Of a stretch of 64,000 bases of DNA, positions 8,304-16,258 are shown one piece after another. The stretch is from positions 310,001 through 374,000 of the forward strand of contig NZ_JAJISD010000004.1 of the NCBI RefSeq assembly GCF_020880995.1, given 5' to 3'. The position numbers and the translations under genes are program-made. The stretch's first letter is position 1, and every line of letters starts with the position of its first letter. This stretch comes from Reyranella aquatilis. GTDB taxonomy: Bacteria; Pseudomonadota; Alphaproteobacteria; Reyranellales; Reyranellaceae. A model generated the notes under the pieces. That model had not been told where the DNA came from. It was given only the letters and a program-made list of their open reading frames with translations, and made no database searches.

Positions 8304-8518
8304 CGTTCGTGACGCCTCCTCTGGTTCATTCGAATTCCGGAACCTTGCGCACGAACCATCCGGCTCCGAAGGCTCAGCAAGACTGGTTGGAAGGTGAGAA
8401 GGATCTCGCAATCACTACCGGCATGTTTCAACGACTTTGGACGCATCAGGGCGTGGCGTGAGGTTGGGGACCGCAAGGGCTCGGAAGTTCAGCGACACCA
8501 CTCCCCGGTCCATTCGCC

Positions 8519-8863
8519 TCACATCAACTCGAAAGACCTTCGTACCGTCATCGCAAAGGCGACAAGCGCCGCGACCAGTGCCAACGCAATCAGAGCGACG
8601 CCCACCGTCCAGGACTTGCTGGGCAAGCGCCGGGCGTTGTCGGCAAGGTCCGCCAGACTCAACTCGCTGTCGCCGCCATTGGCGCCGACATCTCGTGAGG
8701 CAGTGGGTGCGAATCGGCTCCGGACCGGAACGCAGTCATCGGACCGCGCGTCCTTCATGGCCGCTTGTCCGAGCGAGCGCAGCGTATCCGGGTTGAACAC
8801 ACCCATGCCGCGGACCACGGCCAAGCCCTGCGACCGGAAAATCTTCCAACCAAGCGTACCCAC
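8519..8863 (-). CDS. Small tail-anchored membrane protein of unknown function
   Basis: I do not recognise this protein (about 114 residues). A polar N-terminal half precedes a single strongly hydrophobic segment near the C-terminus (WTVGVALIALALVAALVAFA) and the short tail MTVRRSFELM, so it is probably anchored in the inner membrane with the N-terminus in the cytoplasm. I chose the GTG at 8863 because AAGGAG lies 8 bases upstream; a GTG at 8872 is the other option. It lies 215 bp upstream of the RiPP precursor gene on the same strand and downstream of an AT-rich promoter-like patch. Whether it is truly expressed is unproven. Confidence 0.45.
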   Translation of the reverse strand: MGTLGWKIFRSQGLAVVRGMGVFNPDTLRSLGQAAMKDARSDDCVPVRSRFAPTASRDVGANGGDSELSLADLADNARRLPSKSWTVGVALIALALVAALVAFAMTVRRSFELM

Positions 8864-8944
8864 AGCGACCACTCCTTGACCGGAACCACTCCCATAGGGG
8901 ATCGATCCCTCTCTCGAAGAACATTTTGCAGCGGCACTGGATGG

Positions 8945-9020
8945 AAGTCATTAAAATTATAATTATGGACTAGTTTATAGAATTTCCCTCTATTATAAGA
9001 CTTATCATTGATATTTTCTT
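8945..9020 (-). promoter_or_regulatory. AT-rich patch with two consensus -10 hexamers
   Basis: In a genome this GC-rich, 8945-9020 is strikingly AT-rich. On the minus strand it holds two perfect TATAAT hexamers (8956-8961 and 8992-8997), 90-130 bp upstream of the small membrane-protein gene. I found no good -35 at 16-18 bp from either. It is a candidate promoter, or simply foreign DNA. Confidence 0.35.
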
Positions 9021-9023
9021 CTC

Positions 9024-9051
9024 AACCGCAATTTTCAGTCACATTGCGGTT
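9024..9051. other. Perfect 9-bp inverted repeat beside the AT-rich patch
   Basis: AACCGCAAT (9024-9032) and ATTGCGGTT (9043-9051) are perfect complements around a 10-base loop. On the plus strand the stem is followed by only TT before AC, so it would be a weak terminator, and no plus-strand gene precedes it. It may instead be an operator for the minus-strand gene. Confidence 0.4.
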
Positions 9052-9324
9052 TTACAGGATTTGCCCTTCATCTATCGCGAGCGCTCTCGGTATCCCGGCG
9101 CGATCTCGTCCGGCTCGGAACGCCACGACGTGGATGGTCGATCGATTGCAGGGCCCATCGCGCCCACTGCCGCAAATCCCTTTGCCGCGAACACTCCAAC
9201 GGCCGCGGATTGGCACTCGATTCCCCAATGCCGGCGATCCGTCCGGCAATCCCAAGCCGATCCGCCGTCGTGCGCGTGCCGCTCCAGGGTCCTTCCGGTC
9301 GAGAAAGAATCACCAGTGTAACGA
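9052..9324. other. Gene-free stretch between hairpin and repeat C
   Basis: No reading frame here has a recognisable product, start and ribosome site together. I see no repeat or RNA structure apart from the elements at its two ends. Confidence 0.4.
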
Positions 9325-9461
9325 CCACTTCACCCTAAGGAGCGTCCTCAGGAGCGCGTCTCGAAGCATGGGCACGAGCACCGCGTTTGTTGCCCGTCCT
9401 TCGAGACGCGCCGCGGAGTTTACCCCGAGGCACTCGAGGGGCGGCGCTCCTCAGGAAGAGG
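9325..9461. repeat. Dispersed palindromic repeat, copy C (with insertion)
   Basis: The arms are recognisable (TTCACCCTAAGGAGC at the left, GCTCCTCAGGAAGAGG at the right; TCTCGAAGCATGGGC and GCCCGTCCTTCGAGA inside). This copy is longer than the others because about 25 bases around GTTTACCCCGAGGCACTCGA interrupt the right arm. Mutations in both arms make it a mixed, decaying member. Confidence 0.8.
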
Positions 9462-9473
9462 CGGGTGTTTGAC

Positions 9474-9635
9474 CTATCTGCATCGGAAAGACTCTAGTCG
9501 TTCCGTCCGCGCCATTGCTTCCTGGTCGACGCAGTCTTGGCCGTAGAGCGTGAAGGTCCAGGCCACGCCAAGTCGGACCATGATCTTTCCGGGATCCGCG
9601 CCATCGATCCTGCAGATGCAAGCGACGGCCCACGT
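9474..9635 (-). pseudogene. Remnant of a thermonuclease-like (SNase-fold) protein
   Basis: Between in-frame stops at 9636-9638 and 9474-9476 the minus strand reads TWAVACICRIDGADPGKIM, then VRLGVAWTFTLYGQD, then EAMARTERLESF. This follows the C-terminal pattern of staphylococcal-nuclease-like proteins (C-x-I/V-D-G-x-D-x-G-x-x-M-V-x-x-G-x-A near the end, then a Y..E..AR block). No catalytic N-terminal half is readable upstream. The last codons overlap a 15-base sequence shared with 34715-34729. Identification is by eye. Confidence 0.4.
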
Positions 9636-9807
9636 CTATTGCAGCCCCTTTGGCCATCTCAGGGATGGCGCGATGTGGAGCCATTCAACAGATCGTCCTG
9701 CGGATGGCACAGAGCACAGGATGCGAGCCCATCGCTCGCATCCCTGACTGGGCAGACCTGTGCACCGTCGTCGCGGCCTCTGGACGACCCGCAACAACAA
9801 TGCCTTG

Positions 9808-11250
9808 TCAGACCACCCGGAAGTTCTTGAACTGCCAGGGGTCGGACTTGTCGAGGTCCTCGGGGAAGAGTTCGCCGCGGCCCTGCAGCGGGGTCCAGTC
9901 GCTGTACTTGCCGACGACCGGGCCGAGATAGGGCATGCAGATCTCGAGGTTGCGCCGGAAGTCCATCTCGTCGGCCTCGACGATGCCCTCGTTCGGGTTC
10001 TCGAGCGCCCAGACGATGCCCGAGAGCACCGGCGCCACGACCTGGATCGAGGTCGCGTTGTTGTAGGGCACCAGGCTGCGCGCCTCGTGGATGTCGATCT
10101 GCGAGCCGTACCAGTAGGCGCCCTTCTTGTGGCCCATCAGCAGCACGCCGAGCTCGTCGCGGCCCGACGTCACCTCGTCGACGATCAGGCGCTGGCGCTT
10201 CTGCTGCTTCAGGTTCTTGCCGGCGATCTCGTGCATCGAGATGATCGCCTGGTCGCACGGGTGATAGGCGTAGTGCACGGTCGGCCGGTAGACGACCTTC
10301 TTGCCGTCATGGACGGTCAGGTAGTCGGCGATCGAGATCGATTCGTTGTGCGTGATGACGAAGCCGTGGAACGGCCCCTCGATCGGCGTCCAGGTGCGCA
10401 CCTGGGTGAGCAGGCCCGGGCGGTTCAGGTAGATCGCCGCGTCGCAGCCGAACGTGTGGCGCTTGCCGTCGGGCGGCATGGTCTTCTCGTGCGTGCCCCA
10501 GCCCATCTCGGCGGGCTGGCCGCCCTCGGAGACGAAGCCGTCGATCGACCAGGTGTTGACGAACTCGCCCACTTCCTTCGGCTTGGGCGAGACCTGGGTG
10601 TCGCGCTCGGCGATGTGGATCACCTTGACGCCCAGCCGCTGGGCAAGCCTGCCCCAGCCCTCGCGCGTGGTCGGCACGGGCGTCTTCACGCCGGTGTCGC
10701 GCGCCAGGTTCACCAGCGCCTGCTTGGTGAAGTGCGAGACCAGGCCCGGGTTGGCGCCGTGCGCCACCACCGCCGTCGTGCCGCCCTTGTGACGCTGCTT
10801 CAGCTTCAGCATCGTGTCGCGCAGCGCATAGTTCGAGCGGCGCGAGACCGACAGGTTGGGGTCGGAGTAGCCGCCCGGCCAAGGCTCGATGCAGGTGTCG
10901 AGGTAGAGGACGCCCTTCTTCTGGCAGAGCTCGATCAGCGCCGTCGAGGCGACCTCGACCGAAAGGTTGACCAGGAAGTCGCCCTGCCCCAGCCGGTTGT
11001 CGAGGGTCGAGCGCAGGTTCGATTCGGTCAGGCGCTTCTCGACGTACTCGATGCCGAAGCGTTCGGCCTCCTTCTCGCCGCCGCGCATGTCGTCAGTGAT
11101 GATGGTGATCTGCTCGGGCTTGATATTGATGTGCCGCAGGATCAGCGGCAGCACGCCCTGGCCGATCGAGCCGAAGCCGACCATGACCATGCGGCCATGG
11201 AAATCGAGGTACTTCTTCGCGGCAGGCTTGCGTGCGGTCTTCTTCGCCAT
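9808..11250 (-). CDS. hss: Homospermidine synthase
   Basis: The 480-residue protein carries an N-terminal Rossmann motif (MVMVGFGSIGQGVLPLIL, about residues 21-38) and reads as a saccharopine-dehydrogenase-like homospermidine synthase through its length (VVAHGANPGLVSHFTKQAL, YAYHPCDQAIISMHE, YWYGSQIDIHEARSLVPYNN). The enzyme (EC 2.5.1.44) uses NAD+ to join two putrescines into sym-homospermidine in the cytoplasm. The ATG at 11250 is followed by a Lys-rich stretch and then the nucleotide-binding domain. The ornithine decarboxylase gene that supplies putrescine lies just upstream on the same strand, separated by a terminator, so expression is partly independent. Confidence 0.93.
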   Translation of the reverse strand: MAKKTARKPAAKKYLDFHGRMVMVGFGSIGQGVLPLILRHINIKPEQITIITDDMRGGEKEAERFGIEYVEKRLTESNLRSTLDNRLGQGDFLVNLSVEVASTALIELCQKKGVLYLDTCIEPWPGGYSDPNLSVSRRSNYALRDTMLKLKQRHKGGTTAVVAHGANPGLVSHFTKQALVNLARDTGVKTPVPTTREGWGRLAQRLGVKVIHIAERDTQVSPKPKEVGEFVNTWSIDGFVSEGGQPAEMGWGTHEKTMPPDGKRHTFGCDAAIYLNRPGLLTQVRTWTPIEGPFHGFVITHNESISIADYLTVHDGKKVVYRPTVHYAYHPCDQAIISMHEIAGKNLKQQKRQRLIVDEVTSGRDELGVLLMGHKKGAYWYGSQIDIHEARSLVPYNNATSIQVVAPVLSGIVWALENPNEGIVEADEMDFRRNLEICMPYLGPVVGKYSDWTPLQGRGELFPEDLDKSDPWQFKNFRVV

Positions 11251-11284
11251 TTCAGCGTCCCCGTTCCATTCGATCGCAGTCAGT

Positions 11285-11318
11285 AAAAACAGCAACGGGG
11301 CCTTTCTCAAGGCCCCGT
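11285..11318 (-). terminator. Rho-independent terminator between decarboxylase and hss
   Basis: ACGGGGCCTT (11295-11304) and AAGGCCCCGT (11309-11318) form a perfect 10-bp stem with a 4-base loop. On the minus strand, after a short GCTG gap, the stem is followed by TTTTTAC. It sits after the ornithine decarboxylase stop (11346) and 35 bp before the hss start, so it should limit read-through into hss. Confidence 0.8.
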
Positions 11319-11345
11319 CGTTCCGTACGCCCGAATTGTGTCAGT

Positions 11346-12476
11346 TCAGATGCAGACCGCCTTGAGCGGCGCGAAGCCGTTGAAGGCGACCGACGAATAG
11401 GTCGTCGTGTAGGCGCCGGTCGAGAGGATCTCGACCTTGTCGCCCGGCTTCAGCGACAGCGGCATCCTGTACTCCGTCTTCTCGTAGAGGATGTCGGCCG
11501 AATCGCAGGTCGGGCCGGCCAGCACCACCGGGCCCATGCGCGTGCCCTCGCCGGGCGTGCGCAGCCGGTACTTGATGCTCTCGTCCATCGTCTCGGCGAG
11601 GCCGGAGAACTTGCCGATGTCGAGGTAGACCCAGCGCTTGCGGTCGCCCGCCGCCTTGCGCGAGACCAGCACGACCTCGCTCTGGATCACGCCGGCATCG
11701 CCCACCATCGAGCGGCCGGGCTCCAGGATCACCTCGGGCATGCGGTTGCCGAAGTGGCGCACCAGCGCGCGGGTCACCGCCTCGCAATAGGCCTCGATGC
11801 CGCTCACCTCGGAGCGGTAGCGCGCCGGGAAGCCGCCGCCCAGGTTGACCATGCGCAGGTCCACGCCCTCTTCGGCGAGCGCGAAGAACATCTGCGAGAC
11901 CTGGCCCAGCGCCTTGTCCCACTGGTCGAGGTCGGTCTGCTGGCTGCCGACATGGAAGGAGATGCCGTAGGCGTCGAGGCCCCACTGCTTGGCCTTGCGC
12001 AGCAGGTCCTTGGCCATCTCGGGCGCGCAGCCGAACTTCTTGCTGAGCGGCCATTCGGCGCCGCCGCAATCGACCAGCACGCGGCAGAACACGCGGGCGC
12101 CCGGCGCCACGCGGGCGAGCTTCTGCAGCTCCGCCTCGCTGTCGAAGGCGAACAGGCGCACGCCCTGCTGGTAGGCCCAGGCGATGTCCTTTTCCTTCTT
12201 GATCGTGTTGCCGAAGGAGATGCGGTCCATGGCGACGCCGGTCGCCTGCACCATCTCGATCTCGCCGCGGCTCGCGGTGTCGAACTTGGAGCCGGCCGTG
12301 GCGAGACGAGCCAGCACCTGTGCAGCCGGGTTCGCCTTCACGGCGTAGAAGATGTGCGCCGTCGGCAGCAGTTCGCGCATGCGCCGGAAGTTGCTCTCGA
12401 CCACGTCGAGGTCGATCACCAGGCACGGCGTCTCGGGCTGCTGCTCGCGGAGGTAACGGAAAATACGCTCGGTCAT
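11346..12476 (-). CDS. Ornithine decarboxylase, alanine-racemase-fold type
   Basis: At 376 residues this is a fold-type III PLP decarboxylase. The PLP lysine is Lys47 in FYAVKANP; HVGSQ (175-179), NLGGGFPARY (about 211-220) and EPGRS (252-256) bind cofactor phosphate; and Cys324 in GPTCDSADILYE is the catalytic cysteine of the ornithine/diaminopimelate decarboxylase family. CDSAD fits ornithine or lysine/ornithine decarboxylases that act as dimers. With hss next to it, the likely reaction is ornithine to putrescine for homospermidine synthesis. Arg and lysine specificity cannot be fully excluded. A leader of over 300 bases precedes the ATG. Confidence 0.9.
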   Translation of the reverse strand: MTERIFRYLREQQPETPCLVIDLDVVESNFRRMRELLPTAHIFYAVKANPAAQVLARLATAGSKFDTASRGEIEMVQATGVAMDRISFGNTIKKEKDIAWAYQQGVRLFAFDSEAELQKLARVAPGARVFCRVLVDCGGAEWPLSKKFGCAPEMAKDLLRKAKQWGLDAYGISFHVGSQQTDLDQWDKALGQVSQMFFALAEEGVDLRMVNLGGGFPARYRSEVSGIEAYCEAVTRALVRHFGNRMPEVILEPGRSMVGDAGVIQSEVVLVSRKAAGDRKRWVYLDIGKFSGLAETMDESIKYRLRTPGEGTRMGPVVLAGPTCDSADILYEKTEYRMPLSLKPGDKVEILSTGAYTTTYSSVAFNGFAPLKAVCI

Positions 12477-12841
12477 CGCTGGGGGGTTCCCCGTAGGATA
12501 GTCAGCTTGTCGGAAAAGGATCGGCCGATGACGTACGGCGCCAAGCGTGGCGCGATACGTCAGCCGATACTCGACTGAGCCAAGATCCGTTTGTGCGGTT
12601 GATCGAGGAAGGAGGCCCGAGCCAGGGTCGGGCAAATGACATAATAGCGGGGAACGCGCCCCGCGCGGTAAGCAACCATCTCAGAAGCTCCTTCCCGGAC
12701 CCGGCTCTGATCGCCCGAAGGCGAATGGCCGGCACTGCCAAAAAGAACACTTTCCGTCGTTGCGTAACCACAGAGGGCCAGCGGCACGTGCGTTGGGCGT
12801 CTTGTACGGGTGCTATCTACAACTAATCGACATGGTTACAA
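12477..12841 (-). promoter_or_regulatory. Long 5' leader and candidate promoter of the ornithine decarboxylase gene
   Basis: Minus-strand TTGTAA (12836-12841) and TAGATA (12814-12819) are spaced by 16 bases and form a plausible promoter. Transcription from it would give a leader of about 330 nt before the ATG at 12476. Alphaproteobacterial ornithine decarboxylase genes are known to carry a conserved leader RNA (speF motif); position and length fit, but I could not verify the motif. A GTG-initiated frame of 75 codons (12560-12787) lies inside it without a visible ribosome site. Confidence 0.4.
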
Positions 12842-12904
12842 GAGGAATCTGCCCCGCCTCGAAAATTTCGCGATGACTTGTGGTGCAAAAATCACAGGAA
12901 AGCG

Positions 12905-14170
12905 TCAGACGCGCGGCACCGACGCGCCGGGCAGCTTGATCGACGCCGCGAGCACGGTCAGCGGCACCAGCATCACCACCGAGCCGATGAGGGCGGTGCG
13001 CACATCGAAAAAGTTGGCGATCTTCCCCCAGAGCAGCGCGCCCAGCACCATGGCGCCGAAGAACACCATCTGGTGAACGGCCATGCCGCGCGCGCGCATG
13101 TAGTTGGGCAGGATCATCTGCACCGAGGCGCCGTTGTTGGCGATCACGGTGATCCAGCAGGCGCCGTTGAGGGCGACGACGGCGCCGACCACGAGCGGCG
13201 TCATGGCGAGCGCCGCGACCAGCGTGGCCGCCGCCGAGAGGCCCATGGCCCAGATGTTGGCGCGGTCGGGACCGAGCAGCCGGTTGACGGTGGGCAGCGC
13301 AAAGGCCGCGGCGACGGCGCCGGTGCCGAACACGCCGTAGAGGATGCCGAAGGTGAACTCGTCGAGGCCGAGCTCGAAGCGGCCGATCACCGGCAGCAGC
13401 GTGCCCATGGCGATGCCCGGCACGAAGAAGCAGAGCCCGCGGGCGAAGATGGCCCGCAGCTCGGCCGAGCCGCGCACGAAGGCGATGCCGGCGCGGGCCG
13501 CCTGCCCGAAGGTCTCGCGGCGCTGGGCGGCGCGCGCTTCGGCCGGCCGCTTCCAGGCCCGCATGGCGAAGATCACGCCCACATAGGTGAAGGCATTGAT
13601 GGCGAACAGGAGGAAGACTCCGACCAGGCCGAGCAGCAGCTGGCCGATCACCGGGCCGATGGTGCGCGCGAGGTTGAAGCCGGCGCTGTTCAGCGCGATG
13701 GCGGGGCGGAGCTGCGGGCCGGTGACGATCTCCGGCACCACGGCGTGCCAGGCCGGCGCGTTCATGGCGTTGCCCAGGCCCATGCAGAAGGACAGGGCCA
13801 GCAGGTTCCAGTGGTTGAGCAGGCCGAGGAAGGCCAGGACCGCCAGCGTCGCGGCCACGCCCATCATCCAGACCTGACAGCAGATGATGTAGCGGCGGCG
13901 GTCGAAACGGTCGGCCAGGATGCCGGCGAAGAAGCAGAACAGGAACATCGGCAGCGTGCCGGCCGCGGCCAGCAGGGCCACGAAGATCGGCTCCTGCGTC
14001 AGGCTGGTCATCTCCCAGGCGGCACCGGTGGTCTGCATCCAGCCGCCGACGTTCGACATCAGGTTGGCAATCCACATCGCCAGGAACGAGCGGTTGGCGA
14101 GCGGCGCGAAGGCGGAGGGCGGCCGTTGGGGCGGCGGCGCGGGCGCCGGCCCGGGGATCGTCGACGTCAC
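12905..14170 (-). CDS. MFS transporter (12-helix, MFS_3/EntS-like)
   Basis: A 421-residue protein of hydrophobic segments. The loop between helices 2 and 3 reads GILADRFDRRRYI, the classic MFS motif A, and the second half begins after a charged loop around residue 205. It resembles the MFS_3 group that contains the enterobactin exporter EntS. The GTG start at 14170 overlaps the stop of the ceramide-synthase-like gene by four bases, so the two are translationally coupled. Being last in the sphingolipid operon, it could move a sphingolipid, a precursor or an unrelated compound; the cargo is inference. Confidence 0.8.
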   Translation of the reverse strand: MTSTIPGPAPAPPPQRPPSAFAPLANRSFLAMWIANLMSNVGGWMQTTGAAWEMTSLTQEPIFVALLAAAGTLPMFLFCFFAGILADRFDRRRYIICCQVWMMGVAATLAVLAFLGLLNHWNLLALSFCMGLGNAMNAPAWHAVVPEIVTGPQLRPAIALNSAGFNLARTIGPVIGQLLLGLVGVFLLFAINAFTYVGVIFAMRAWKRPAEARAAQRRETFGQAARAGIAFVRGSAELRAIFARGLCFFVPGIAMGTLLPVIGRFELGLDEFTFGILYGVFGTGAVAAAFALPTVNRLLGPDRANIWAMGLSAAATLVAALAMTPLVVGAVVALNGACWITVIANNGASVQMILPNYMRARGMAVHQMVFFGAMVLGALLWGKIANFFDVRTALIGSVVMLVPLTVLAASIKLPGASVPRV

Positions 14171-15318
14171 CCCGCCAGCGCCTTCTCGTAGATGCGGTGG
14201 GTCTTGTAATGGACGCCGCCGACCGAGCGGATGATGTTGTTGGTGGCCTTGTTGTCCTCGAGGATCCAGCCCAGCTCGGCCGAGGTCTTGCCCAGCCGCT
14301 TGCCGTTGGCGCGCAGGTGATCGATGGCGATCATCGCCAGCCCGGCGCCCAGCAGCGGATGGTTGCGGAACTTCTTCTTCACGCCCATCAGCGGCACGCG
14401 GGTGCTGCCGACGCCGGCGATCTTGAGCCGCCACAGGAGCTTGGCGAGCTTCACCGGCCCCAGCTTGCCGTCGAACTCCTTGACCGCCTCGTAGAGGTTG
14501 GTGAGCGCCACGATGAAGGCCACGCTCTCGTCGTCGACGTCCACGAACACCGCGAGCTCGGGCACGATCACCGGGCCGAACGCCTTGGAGGCATGGTCGA
14601 TCTCGGCCTGGGTGAAGGGCACGAAGCCCCAGTTGTCGCTCCAGGCATCGTTGAAGATGTTCACCAGGGTGCGGACCTCGGCGTCGAACATCTTCATGTT
14701 GGCGGTGCGGACCTTCACCCGGCCCTCGAGGCCGCCGCGCTTCAGCAGCTTGGCGCCGATCGTCTCGGGCGCGTTCTGGACGTCGTAGTCGTAGGAGAAG
14801 ACGTCCTTGGCCTTGGCATAGCCGCACGCCTCGACGCGCGGGCCGGCATAGGGCGGATCGTAGGGCACCATCAGGACCGGCCGGCTGTCGAAGCCGTCGA
14901 TCAGAAGGCCGACCTCCTCGTTGACCGAGAGGCTGAACGGCCCGGTCACATGCTTCATGCCCTTCGCGCGCAGCCAGGCCTCGGCCGCGGCAAGCAATGC
15001 GGCGAAGATCGCCGGATCGTCCTCGGCGGCGAGACAGCCGAAATGGCCGGTGCTGTCGTTGTAGCGCTCGAGATGGGCGCGATCGATCTGCGCCGAGATG
15101 CGGCCGACGACCTTGCCCGCCCGGCGCGCCAGGAAGAAGCGCACCTCGACATGCTCGAACAGCGGGTTCTTGCCCGGCGTGAAGGCTTCCATGCGCTCCA
15201 CGTCGAGCGGCGCGATGTAGCCCTTGTGGCCGGCATAGAGGCGCTTCGGCAGCGCGATGAAGGCCTTCAGGTCGGCCTTCGACTCGACCGGGCTGACGAT
15301 GATGTCGGACGAAGCCAT
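14167..15318 (-). CDS. Bacterial ceramide synthase-like GNAT acyltransferase (bCerS)
   Basis: This 383-residue protein belongs to the group often mislabelled dATP pyrophosphohydrolase. It has a GNAT-like fold: VRFFLARRAGKVVGRISAQI in the N-terminal third and, near the C-terminus, AELGWILEDNKATNNIIRSV with the Asn-rich helix of N-acetyltransferases. In Caulobacter-type sphingolipid synthesis, a GNAT-family protein of this kind N-acylates the long-chain base to make (dihydro)ceramide. Its place in one run with Spt, ACP, CerR and an acyl-AMP ligase supports that role. Seven bases separate it from the upstream phosphoesterase gene. Confidence 0.75.
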   Translation of the reverse strand: MASSDIIVSPVESKADLKAFIALPKRLYAGHKGYIAPLDVERMEAFTPGKNPLFEHVEVRFFLARRAGKVVGRISAQIDRAHLERYNDSTGHFGCLAAEDDPAIFAALLAAAEAWLRAKGMKHVTGPFSLSVNEEVGLLIDGFDSRPVLMVPYDPPYAGPRVEACGYAKAKDVFSYDYDVQNAPETIGAKLLKRGGLEGRVKVRTANMKMFDAEVRTLVNIFNDAWSDNWGFVPFTQAEIDHASKAFGPVIVPELAVFVDVDDESVAFIVALTNLYEAVKEFDGKLGPVKLAKLLWRLKIAGVGSTRVPLMGVKKKFRNHPLLGAGLAMIAIDHLRANGKRLGKTSAELGWILEDNKATNNIIRSVGGVHYKTHRIYEKALAG

Positions 15319-15325
15319 TGCCGCC

Positions 15326-16246
15326 TCACGCTGCCAGGGCGGCCGGGGCGCCGCTGTTGAACACCAGCCGGCCGTCGGGCTCGCAGCCGGAGCCGTCGGC
15401 CGCCAGGGCGCGGATGTCGACGCCGATGCGCCAGCCCGCGCCCTCCCGCTCGATGCCGATCAGGTGGTAGCGCGCGCGGCCGTACTTGCTGCCGGGCGCC
15501 GCCGACGCGGAGGTGACGCCGACCACCGGCACCGCGCCGTGTGGCCCCGCGATGCGCGCGACCTCGCTGCGATGGTTGTGGCCGTGCAGCACGATCTCGC
15601 AGCCGACGCGGCGGATCATCGCCTGGAAGGCGGCGGCGTCGGTCAGGCGCTTGAAGCGCGATTCGGTGGTGAGCGGCGGATGGTGGATCAGCACAACGCG
15701 GCAGAGCCCTTCGCGGCCGAGTTCGGCCAGCAGCTTCTCCGCGGCGGCGATCTGCGCTTCGCCCAGCGTGCCGGTCGCCAGCAGCGGCGGCTTCGGCACG
15801 CCGCTGTTCAGCCCGACCAGCGCGACCGGGCCGCGCCGGCGCAGGGTCGGGAAGACCGAGAAGTCGTTGGCCGGCTTCTGGCCGTCGCCCGCGATGTAGG
15901 CACCCCAGAGTCCCAGGCTCTCGCGCCACCGCGTGGCGACGTAGACATCGTGGTTGCCCGGGATCACCGTGACCTGCGCGGGCGTGCCGAGCCCTTCGAG
16001 CCACTTCGAGGCGCGCGCGAACTCGTCGGGCAGGGAGATGTTCACGAGGTCGCCGGTGAGCGCGATGTGATCGGGCTTCTGCGCCCTGATGTCGGCCACG
16101 ATGCCGGCCAGTGCTTCGGGCCGGTGAAGCTGCACGCGGTTGCGCCACCAGTTGTAGTAGCCGGTGGCGCGCTTGCCGAGGAGATCGAGGACGCGCGCCT
16201 GCGGCATCGGCAGATGCGGGTCGGAGAGATGCGCCAGGGTGAACAT
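15326..16246 (-). CDS. Calcineurin-like metallophosphoesterase
   Basis: All five metallophosphoesterase blocks are present in this 306-residue protein: SDPH (Asp9, His11), GDLVN (Asp66), GNHD (Asn98-His99-Asp100), IHHP (His188-His189) and GHNH (His223-His225). These residues hold a dinuclear metal centre that cleaves phosphate esters. No signal peptide is seen, so it should act in the cytoplasm. It lies between spt and the ceramide-synthase-like gene, with 12 and 7 bases to its neighbours, so it is co-transcribed. A phosphorylated sphingolipid or nucleotide-linked lipid head group is a reasonable but unproven substrate. Confidence 0.85.
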   Translation of the reverse strand: MFTLAHLSDPHLPMPQARVLDLLGKRATGYYNWWRNRVQLHRPEALAGIVADIRAQKPDHIALTGDLVNISLPDEFARASKWLEGLGTPAQVTVIPGNHDVYVATRWRESLGLWGAYIAGDGQKPANDFSVFPTLRRRGPVALVGLNSGVPKPPLLATGTLGEAQIAAAEKLLAELGREGLCRVVLIHHPPLTTESRFKRLTDAAAFQAMIRRVGCEIVLHGHNHRSEVARIAGPHGAVPVVGVTSASAAPGSKYGRARYHLIGIEREGAGWRIGVDIRALAADGSGCEPDGRLVFNSGAPAALAA

Positions 16247-16258
16247 GGCCGGCGCGCC

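Noticed and set aside
8900..9330. Possible tRNA as the integration target next to the integrase remnant
   Set aside because: I found no acceptor/T-arm pair or G-G-T-T-C-R-A loop in a cloverleaf arrangement in this strip.
9760..11286. Long plus-strand frame opposite homospermidine synthase
   Set aside because: Composition (Arg/Ala/Leu/Val repeats) and lack of any recognisable motif mark it as a shadow of the real gene.
12560..12787. 75-codon minus-strand frame in the decarboxylase leader as a possible regulatory leader peptide
   Set aside because: GTG start without a ribosome site and no recognisable motif; kept only as part of the leader description.
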